Below are positions 7,488 to 13,512 of a stretch of DNA of 15,760 bases, piece after piece. The notes beneath the pieces were generated by a model, which searched no databases, had not been told where the DNA came from, and was given only the letters and a program-made list of their open reading frames with translations. This stretch comes from an uncultured Rickettsiales bacterium (GTDB lineage Bacteria; Pseudomonadota; Alphaproteobacteria; Rickettsiales; UBA1997). How positions within the stretch are numbered: the first letter of the stretch is position 1; every line of letters begins with the position of its first letter. The DNA is taken from contig CAPZCD010000026.1 of assembly GCA_948744995.1 (NCBI GenBank), positions 1-15,760 on the forward strand. Direction: 5' to 3'. The translations under genes were made by a program, and so were the position numbers.

Positions 7488-9092
7488 ATGACTGTTATGT
7501 TAAAAATATGGTTAATATGTATATTTTGCTTTATGTGTAGCGCAGTTAATGCTAGCAATGTAAGTAATGGTACAAAAAATTCAAATAAAAAAAATGAGAT
7601 TAGCAGTACTGCGGCAGAGAGTAATAAAAGCAACAAAAAATCTGAAAATTCCAGTAAAAAAAACGAAGTTAAGAGTACTGCAAACAACAATAGCAAAGAT
7701 ATAGGTGTTACAAACAAAAATATTACGCCAAATAAGCAAGAATTGGAAAAGAATGGGAACATGAACCCTAATAAGGAAAGTGAAAAAAAAACAGAAGCAG
7801 TATCAATATTGAATTTAGAAGCGGCTTTAGGTTTAGCATTAGCAAAAAATGAAGCTATTAAGGTTGCAAAATTAAAGGTTGGTATGGCAGAAAATAATGT
7901 TAATAAAGGATATTCAGCTTTTTTACCAACAATAAGCGCCACGGGCGCTTATACATATAATGCTATTAAAGGTACGGATGAATATAATAATGGTACAATG
8001 CATTATTCTACACATAGAGACGAGCATAGCGACAATGTTTCAGCTAAACTAGTCGCTGAAATGAATATTTTTAATTTTGGAAGAGACTATTATTCATTGA
8101 TGTCATCAAAAAGTAACAGACAAATTTCCGAGTATAACTTAGCAACCAGTGAAAAAAAAATAATTCTAAATGTACTAAGTTATTACTATTATCTTCTAAG
8201 TTCACTGGAAAAAGAAAAAGCTATGATAGAGATGTTGAACTTGTATAAGAATACAATGGATGCAGCTAAGTTAAAATATAAATTAGGTATAGTTCCCTTA
8301 GTTGACAAACTAACAGCAGAAAATTCTTACTCTGAAAGTAGTTTAAAAAATGAAGAGGTTAAAAATAATACAAAAAAGATGCAGGTAGAACTGAGCGTTT
8401 TAATGGGTCTTGAAGCTAATGCAGAGTTTGATGTGGAAAAAGATGGGCCAAAACCAAAAAAATTAACTTTTGATATTGAAGATTTGAAAAAAACTGCTCT
8501 TATTAATAGAATAGATTATAAGAGTCTTAAAGAAACAAAAAAAGAGCTTGAATATGGATTAAAAGCCTTAAAAGCATCTAGATATCCGTCGGTAGATCTA
8601 AATGGTCTTGCTAGTACCAGTGCCAATACTACCAACAAAAAATTTTCAGATTTAAAGGGCGATAATTTTTTAAATAATTATTCCGCTTCAGTTAGGGTAA
8701 CTATCCCAATATTTAGTGGTTTTAGTGTTACCAATAGTATTAAGGCAAAGGAGAAAGAAATTAAAGCCTGTGAGTTTGAAATAAACAGTACAAGAAAAAC
8801 TATAGAGAAGGAAGTTGTATCAGCCTACTATGATTTTGTTATAAATCAGGAAAAATTTTTTATAACAAAAGATCTTTTAAAAACAGCTACAGAAAATGCT
8901 AAAGTTATGCTGGGTATGTATAAGAATGGGAAAATTTCAATACTTGAACTTCTAAACGCTCAAGCTAAATTGGAAGAGGCAAAGATAAGTTTTGTAGAAT
9001 CAAAGTATAACTGGTTTATTTATAGGGTAAAATTACTGGATTCTATAGGTAAACTAAATTTGAATAATGTTATTAACATAAATGAGTTTTAG
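7488..9092 (+). CDS. TolC-family outer-membrane efflux channel with a low-complexity N-terminal extension
   Basis: TolC-type proteins form the trimeric outer-membrane barrel and periplasmic α-tunnel of type I secretion and multidrug pumps. The 534-aa product has a signal peptide (MLKIWLICIFCFMCSAVNA, cut near residue 22) and then about 80 residues dominated by Asn, Ser, Lys and Glu. The outer-membrane-efflux domain follows from about 106 to the end, with NLEAALGLALAKNEAIKVAK opening repeat one and a second helical repeat near TRKTIEKEVVSAYYDFVINQ. The long helices rich in Lys, Glu and Ala fit the α-barrel. The low-complexity part holds a 69-bp tandem-like duplication, with KKNEISSTA at 34-42 and KKNEVKSTA at 57-65. 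Met4 is an alternative start. The stop is 2 nt from the adaptor gene, so the three genes form one operon. Poly-A runs of 8 and 9 in this gene are intact. Confidence 0.9.
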   Translation: MTVMLKIWLICIFCFMCSAVNASNVSNGTKNSNKKNEISSTAAESNKSNKKSENSSKKNEVKSTANNNSKDIGVTNKNITPNKQELEKNGNMNPNKESEKKTEAVSILNLEAALGLALAKNEAIKVAKLKVGMAENNVNKGYSAFLPTISATGAYTYNAIKGTDEYNNGTMHYSTHRDEHSDNVSAKLVAEMNIFNFGRDYYSLMSSKSNRQISEYNLATSEKKIILNVLSYYYYLLSSLEKEKAMIEMLNLYKNTMDAAKLKYKLGIVPLVDKLTAENSYSESSLKNEEVKNNTKKMQVELSVLMGLEANAEFDVEKDGPKPKKLTFDIEDLKKTALINRIDYKSLKETKKELEYGLKALKASRYPSVDLNGLASTSANTTNKKFSDLKGDNFLNNYSASVRVTIPIFSGFSVTNSIKAKEKEIKACEFEINSTRKTIEKEVVSAYYDFVINQEKFFITKDLLKTATENAKVMLGMYKNGKISILELLNAQAKLEEAKISFVESKYNWFIYRVKLLDSIGKLNLNNVININEF

Positions 9093-9094
9093 CT

Positions 9095-10276
9095 ATGAAG
9101 ATATTTGATTTTGAAAATAAAAAAAGTAAAAAGAATTTAATTACTATATTGAGTATAATAATCGCTATTTTTATTTTTATAGGAAGAAGAAAAAAAGCAG
9201 GTTTTGATATAAGTAAGTTTGATACCGAAAAGGTAACACGCGGTGATATAAACAAAATGGTTATGGCTAACGGTATGATAAATACAAAAGATACCATACA
9301 GGTAAGTAGCCAAGTCAGCGGTAATGTTGAGAAAATATATGTTGACTTTAATGATGTCGTAAAAAAGGGGCAGAAGTTAGCTAAAATCGAGACCGATGTT
9401 TTGGAAAGAGACCTAAAATCTTATGAAGCCTCTCTAAAACAGTCAGAGTCTAATTTGAGTATCTATAAAGCTAACTACGAACGAAGTAATGAATTGTATA
9501 AAAATAACTATATAGCAAAGGCAGAATTTGATAAAGCTCAAAATGATTTAGTAGCGGCCAGAGAAAGCTATAAAATCGCTAAACTCAAATACGAAAAAGC
9601 CAAGATAGAACTCAGTCAAGCTTATATACTCTCACCAGTAGATGGGGTTGTTATATCTAGGGATGTTAGTGAAGGACAGATGGTAGCTAACGGATATACT
9701 ACTACTGTTATGTTTAAGATAGCAGAAGATTTAAGTAAAATGCAAATTGAGACCAGTATATCTGAAGCTGATATAGGTATGATAAACAACGATCTTGATG
9801 TAGTTTTTACAGTTGATGCGTATAAGAACAAGGTATTTACCGGTAAAATTCGTCAAATTAGGCTACTGCCGGCTTTAGAGCAAAATGTTGTAGTTTATAC
9901 AGTTATAATAGATGTTGAAAATGAAGAAAAATTGCTTCTACCTGGTATGACTGCCTATGTTTCCATAACAATAGATTCTGTTAAAGATGCTTTAAGAATT
10001 CCAAATACAGCTTTAAGATTTAAGGTAAATAAAAATATTAAAAGTTTACTAAAACTACCGGAACTTTCTAAGGAAGAAAAAAGTTATAGATCAAGGATGT
10101 TAAAGGACGGAAAACATACAGTAATTTATGTTGTTAGAAATGGAAAACCAAAATCCATAGTTGTTGAAAAAGGATTAAGTGATGTTACCTATACGGAAAT
10201 AAAGTCCGACGAGTTAAAGGAAGGAGATATAATAATTTCTTCCTGTTTAGTTGATCAAAAAAAACCTAAAAAGTAA
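9095..10276 (+). CDS. macA: MacA/HlyD-type periplasmic adaptor protein
   Basis: Adaptors of this class join an inner-membrane ABC transporter to TolC. The 393-aa product has a Lys-rich cytoplasmic start and one membrane anchor (about residues 14-30, NLITILSIIIAIFIFIG). Next come the first half of the lipoyl-like domain (SSQVSGNVEKIYVDFNDVVK with KKGQKLAKIE), a coiled-coil hairpin (about 100-172) and the returning lipoyl half (SPVDGVVISRDVSEGQMV). A β-barrel with GMTAYVSITID and a C-terminal membrane-proximal part near VEKGLSDVTYTEIKSDELKE complete it. This order is that of MacA. It starts 2 nt after the tolC-like stop, and its own TAA overlaps the ATG of the ATPase gene (TAATG), which implies translational coupling. 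The symbol is by family resemblance. The transported substrate, such as macrolide, lipid or peptide, cannot be told. Confidence 0.9.
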   Translation: MKIFDFENKKSKKNLITILSIIIAIFIFIGRRKKAGFDISKFDTEKVTRGDINKMVMANGMINTKDTIQVSSQVSGNVEKIYVDFNDVVKKGQKLAKIETDVLERDLKSYEASLKQSESNLSIYKANYERSNELYKNNYIAKAEFDKAQNDLVAARESYKIAKLKYEKAKIELSQAYILSPVDGVVISRDVSEGQMVANGYTTTVMFKIAEDLSKMQIETSISEADIGMINNDLDVVFTVDAYKNKVFTGKIRQIRLLPALEQNVVVYTVIIDVENEEKLLLPGMTAYVSITIDSVKDALRIPNTALRFKVNKNIKSLLKLPELSKEEKSYRSRMLKDGKHTVIYVVRNGKPKSIVVEKGLSDVTYTEIKSDELKEGDIIISSCLVDQKKPKK

Positions 10277-10992
10277 TGGAAATAATAAGAATAGATCATT
10301 TGTATAAAAATTACGTAATTGGAGATGGTACCATTATACAGGAGGTACTAAAAGACGTAAATTGTGTTATTTACGAAGGCGATTTTGTATCGGTTATGGG
10401 GCCTTCTGGTTCTGGCAAATCTACATTTATGAATGTACTAGGTTGTCTAGACCAACCAACTAATGGAAAATATTTTCTAAACAGTAAAGATATATCCCGT
10501 CTGAATAAGGATGAGCTTGCTGACATAAGAAACAGGTATATTGGTTTCGTGTTTCAAGGTTTTAATCTTCTGGCAAGGAGGACTATATTTGAAAATGTTT
10601 CAATGCCAATGATATATGCAAATCTATCTTATGAAGAGAGACGAGAAAAGAGCAGAAAAATTTTAAGATCGGTAAAGTTAGAAAGTTACATGGATCATTA
10701 TCCAAATCAGTTATCTGGTGGTATGCAACAAAGGGTTGCAATAGCAAGAGCTCTGATAAATGATCCAACTGTTATATTTGCTGATGAACCTACTGGAAAT
10801 CTGGATACTAAGACTAGTCAGGAAATAATGGATATTTTTACACAACTTAATGAGGAAATGAATATAAGTATAGTTATGGTTACACATGAACCTGATATTG
10901 CCAGATATAGTAAACGTCTAATTTATATAAAAGATGGTATTAAAGAGCATGATTGTTCGGTTGAAGAGGCTAAAGCTATTGGTTTGTTGTAA
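10276..10992 (+). CDS. ABC transporter ATPase of the MacB/LolD type
   Basis: This is a stand-alone nucleotide-binding subunit of 238 aa that would power a MacB/FtsX-type membrane partner. Visible motifs are Walker A GPSGSGKST (42-50), the Q-loop Gln94 in VFQGFNLL, signature LSGGMQQR (146-153), Walker B VIFADE (166-171), D-loop GNLD and switch His204 in VTHEPD. The spacing and the MacB/LolD-like phrases NRYIGFVFQGFNLL and MGPSGSGKSTFMNVLGCLD make the subfamily firm. In MacB these residues are fused to the permease, but here the frame ends after the ATPase with TAA. No permease follows in the next 1.2 kb. It is coupled to the adaptor gene by TAATG. Without a permease elsewhere in the genome the complex could not work. 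Confidence 0.93.
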   Translation: MEIIRIDHLYKNYVIGDGTIIQEVLKDVNCVIYEGDFVSVMGPSGSGKSTFMNVLGCLDQPTNGKYFLNSKDISRLNKDELADIRNRYIGFVFQGFNLLARRTIFENVSMPMIYANLSYEERREKSRKILRSVKLESYMDHYPNQLSGGMQQRVAIARALINDPTVIFADEPTGNLDTKTSQEIMDIFTQLNEEMNISIVMVTHEPDIARYSKRLIYIKDGIKEHDCSVEEAKAIGLL

Positions 10993-11002
10993 TTTGGTTA
11001 AT

Positions 11003-11359
11003 AATAGCTCAAATCTTGCTTTTTAAGTTTAAAACATATTAGAAAATAAGGAAAATATATTTTGAATATAAAATTATATTCGTTTAATAAGAGGAATTAT
11101 CCACCAACAATTGATTATAGTTAGATGGTTGCTGGGTTATTGTAAAAATAATTTATACTTGTTGTAAATTTTTATTCTTATGCTGTTTTGTCCTTATATT
11201 TCATTGTTTTTTACATAATTTATCAATTACTGGTGAGTAATTCCTAATAAGGAGTATTAGCAAAATTTAATAAAAGTTTATTATGTTTTTTTATTTTTAA
11301 AAGAATATTTGTTCATATTTTCAATATCTTCTTAGATAAGAGAAACAAGGTTTGGATTA
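11003..11359. repeat. Decayed element copy A with imperfect terminal inverted repeats
   Basis: The left end AATCTTGCTTTTTAAGTT (11012-11029) matches the edge of the 53-bp terminal repeat at 15 of 18 positions. The right end, CAAGGTTTGGATTA at 11346-11359, is the inverted form. Internally, 11012-11075 and 11268-11340 align with copy B, for example GAAAATAAGGAAAATA (11041-11056) and TTTATTATG near 11277. Compared with B it has about 150 extra bp in the middle. It resembles a MITE or the wreck of an insertion sequence. Confidence 0.55.
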
Positions 11360-11703
11360 ATAATAGGTTTTGATTTAAGAAAAAACGAGAATATACTTAT
11401 TTCATTTTTATTCAAAATTCTATATTAAAATTAATAAATATAAATTCATCTATCCTATCTAATAATAACTCTGTATAAACATACGAGTTAATTAGTTTAA
11501 TCTAAACATAAAATTTGTTTTGAGATATATATTACCTCTATCTAAATTTGTAAGTAATAAGCCACAAATTTATTTTCCACTTAAGCTTGGAGGGTATTGG
11601 GGTATTTTTAGAGTAAGATTTTACATTTTCTATAAAAAATAAGGATTTTATTGCTATAAATTAAATACTAGACAACAAATGTTGGTATTATCCTCTTTGG
11701 CTC

Positions 11704-11718
11704 CAGCTTCTATTTCTT
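11704..11718. repeat. Left arm of a 15-bp inverted repeat
   Basis: CAGCTTCTATTTCTT is the exact reverse complement of 12129-12143. The pairing extends to 17 of 18 bases outward. The arms are 410 bp apart and enclose element copy B. The role is unknown, and it may be a further decayed element end. Confidence 0.5.
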
Positions 11719-11845
11719 GATTGTATACACTTTATATAACTAATTATTAAAAAATTATTTAAATCAAAACTTTGAAACCCTTATTATTCAATGGTTTTAT
11801 AATGGTTATAAAGCTAATAATTATATATCTATTTTAATTAATGTT

Positions 11846-12040
11846 AGTCTAAATCTCACTTTTTAAATTCAGAGTATACTGGAAAATAAGGAAAATACGT
11901 ATTTTTAAATATAAAAAATAATATTTGTCTGATAACAAATATTATTTGTTTTTAATAAAGGTTATTATGTTTTTTATCTTGAAAAAGATATTTATCCATA
12001 TTTAGCTTATTCTTAAGTAAAAAAAATGAGGTTGGGGTTA
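11846..12040. repeat. Decayed element copy B with terminal inverted repeats (MITE-like)
   Basis: The left end AATCTCACTTTTTAAATT (11852-11869) agrees with the inner edge of the right terminal repeat at 16 of 18 positions. The right end has GAGGTTGGGGTTA at 12028-12040, identical to the inner edge of the left terminal repeat. The element is about 190 bp, far too short for a transposase, so it would be non-autonomous or a deletion relic. Near its right end one frame reads KGYYVFYLEKDIYPYLAYS before a stop, perhaps the last trace of an ancestral gene. Confidence 0.6.
11917..11946. other. Perfect 12-bp hairpin inside copy B
   Basis: AATAATATTTGT pairs exactly with ACAAATATTATT across a CTGATA loop. 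Transcribed rightward it is followed by TGTTTTT. It contains almost no G·C pairs, so termination would be weak. A protein-binding palindrome or the folded core of the element is equally possible. Copy A lacks it. Confidence 0.6.
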
Positions 12041-12128
12041 ATGCTACTAACAATTTTAAAATTATTAATAAATTTCCCCCTATATTTAATTTTTTATTGT
12101 TTCCCCAATCAATTTTAAAGATATTTAG

Positions 12129-12143
12129 AAGAAATAGAAGCTG
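12129..12143. repeat. Right arm of a 15-bp inverted repeat
   Basis: AAGAAATAGAAGCTG pairs exactly with 11704-11718. It lies about 24 bp upstream of the folKP −35 box, so it could also be an upstream control site. Confidence 0.5.
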
Positions 12144-12166
12144 AAGTTCTCTCCCTCAAATAAACC

Positions 12167-12194
12167 TTTACTATGAAATAAACAATATTATAAT
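12167..12194 (+). promoter_or_regulatory. Candidate sigma-70 promoter of folKP-mfd
   Basis: TTTACT (12167-12172), 16 nt, then a perfect TATAAT (12189-12194). Transcription would begin near 12201, about 37 nt before the ATG. A second −10-like TATAAA lies at 12206-12211. The leader contains no Shine-Dalgarno. Confidence 0.5.
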
Positions 12195-12237
12195 TTGGCA
12201 CACATTATAAATAATTTACCAATAAAATTTAATAATT

Positions 12238-13503
12238 ATGAGTTTTGATTTTACGCAAAATAAACACGTATATCTAGCTTTAAGCTCAAATTTGGGAGAT
12301 AAACTTGAAAATATAAAAAGAGCAATAGCTTTATTAGCTAATAAAAAAGTAGAGATTATAGCAGTGTCTCCCATATGTACAACACCAGCGCTTTTACTAA
12401 AAAAATCACCAGATGCTTGGAATATTCCACATCTAAATTGTGTTATCAAATGCAACTGTGATCTGGAACCTATAGAACTACTAGATGTTATAAAAAGTGT
12501 TGAAACCGAATTAGGCCGAGATTTCAGCAAAAGATGGTCTCCAAGAATAATAGATATAGATATCTTATTTTATAAGGATAAAATCATAAATAGTGAAAGA
12601 CTAACAATACCACATAAGGAAATACTCAACAGAAGTTTTGTTTTAGATCCATTATCCTTTATTTATGAAGGAAAAATTGACAATTACTACTATAAAACCC
12701 ATCAACCACTATTTGAAGGAATTATAAATATTACCAATAACTCCTTTTCTAATGATGGAATAACAGATTTTAAGCTATTCAAAGAAAAATTTGAACTTTT
12801 TGAAAAGAATTTAGTACCAATAATAGATATTGGAGCCGAATCAACTAAGCCGGACGCCAGTCCATTAACACAACAGGAGGAGCTATTACGATTAGAACCA
12901 ATTTTTGAATATGTACAAAATAGGAAATTTGGTCTAATAAAACCGCTACTTAGTATAGATACCTACCGTCCTGAAACTGCACAGTTAGCTATAATTAATG
13001 GTTTTGACATAGTAAACGATGTTTCCGGCTTATCAAATCCTAAAATGTTAGATTTAGCTAAAGCTAATAAGAATATAAAATTTGTTTTTACGCATAATTA
13101 TGGTCTACCGGCGAATAAAAAAATACTGGAAGATGCTGATATAATTGAAGAAATAGATACTTGGATTTCTGAAAAAACAGAAATTTTTAATAAATATGGT
13201 ATAGCAAAGGAGCAGATGATATTTGATCCTGGTATAGGTTTCGGTAAAACAACATCACAGAGTTTGCAGATACTGCAAAACCTCAAAAATTTTCATAAAT
13301 ATGGTTTCAAAATTTTGGTCGGTCATTCTAGAAAATCCTTCTTAAAAATGTTTAATGATAAAAAGCCGGAAGAACGTGATTTTGAAACTATAGCTATTTC
13401 TATGGGTATAGCTGAAAATGTTGATATTATACGAGTTCATACACCAATTCAGCATATGTCATCCCATTTAGCTTGCAGTCATATTCACAATCAATTTGTC
13501 TAG
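12238..13503 (+). CDS. folKP: Bifunctional folate-synthesis protein: HPPK fused to dihydropteroate synthase
   Basis: Residues 10-150 are 6-hydroxymethyl-7,8-dihydropterin pyrophosphokinase. The signs are YLALSSNLGDKLENI, ELGRDFSKRWSPRIIDIDIL with the two metal-binding Asp of DID (106-108), and LTIPHKEILNRSFVLDPL. Residues 160-421 are dihydropteroate synthase, which joins the activated pterin to p-aminobenzoate. They show GIINITNNSFSNDG (161-174), DIGAESTKP (198-206), SIDT (239-242), DPGIGFGKT (330-338), VGHSRKSFL (361-369) and RVH (399-401). Loop 1 reads TNNSFS where most enzymes have TPDSFS, and loop 2 has GAESTKP for GGESTRP. These are conservative but unusual at the active site. The 421-aa length is compact for a fusion. 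The order K then P is that of the rickettsial and chlamydial fused enzyme, from memory. It ends TAG 9 nt before mfd, in the same frame. Confidence 0.93.
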   Translation: MSFDFTQNKHVYLALSSNLGDKLENIKRAIALLANKKVEIIAVSPICTTPALLLKKSPDAWNIPHLNCVIKCNCDLEPIELLDVIKSVETELGRDFSKRWSPRIIDIDILFYKDKIINSERLTIPHKEILNRSFVLDPLSFIYEGKIDNYYYKTHQPLFEGIINITNNSFSNDGITDFKLFKEKFELFEKNLVPIIDIGAESTKPDASPLTQQEELLRLEPIFEYVQNRKFGLIKPLLSIDTYRPETAQLAIINGFDIVNDVSGLSNPKMLDLAKANKNIKFVFTHNYGLPANKKILEDADIIEEIDTWISEKTEIFNKYGIAKEQMIFDPGIGFGKTTSQSLQILQNLKNFHKYGFKILVGHSRKSFLKMFNDKKPEERDFETIAISMGIAENVDIIRVHTPIQHMSSHLACSHIHNQFV

Positions 13504-13512
13504 AAAAGTCAG

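Larger units (their letters stand above)
10993..12237. other. 1.25-kb gene-free, repeat-rich region
   Basis: No reading frame that looks like a gene covers this stretch on either strand, and I see no tRNA or rRNA signature. It holds two diverged copies of one element (about 11003-11359 and 11846-12040), a 12-bp perfect hairpin, a 15-bp inverted repeat and the folKP promoter. Its length is close to that of a FtsX/MacB permease gene (about 1.2 kb), but I find no recognisable remnant of one. Confidence 0.7.

Noticed and set aside
7463..7942. A 159-codon open frame on the minus strand, rich in Leu and Phe, opposite the start of the TolC-like gene
   Set aside because: It is the antisense of the Asn/Lys/Ser-rich segment, so its hydrophobic look follows from AAT/AAA/AGT codons read backward. 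It also overlaps the promoter and signal peptide of a clear gene.
10993..12237. A CRISPR array or tRNA cluster in the repeat-rich gap
   Set aside because: The repeats are only two, diverged and of unequal length, with no regular spacers. No cloverleaf or TΨC-like motif was found by eye.
10993..12237. A frameshifted remnant of the missing MacB permease
   Set aside because: Reading the forward frames gives AT-driven Phe/Ile/Asn/Lys-rich strings with frequent stops and no FtsX-like motif, and part of the region is clearly duplicated element sequence. I did not translate the reverse strand exhaustively.
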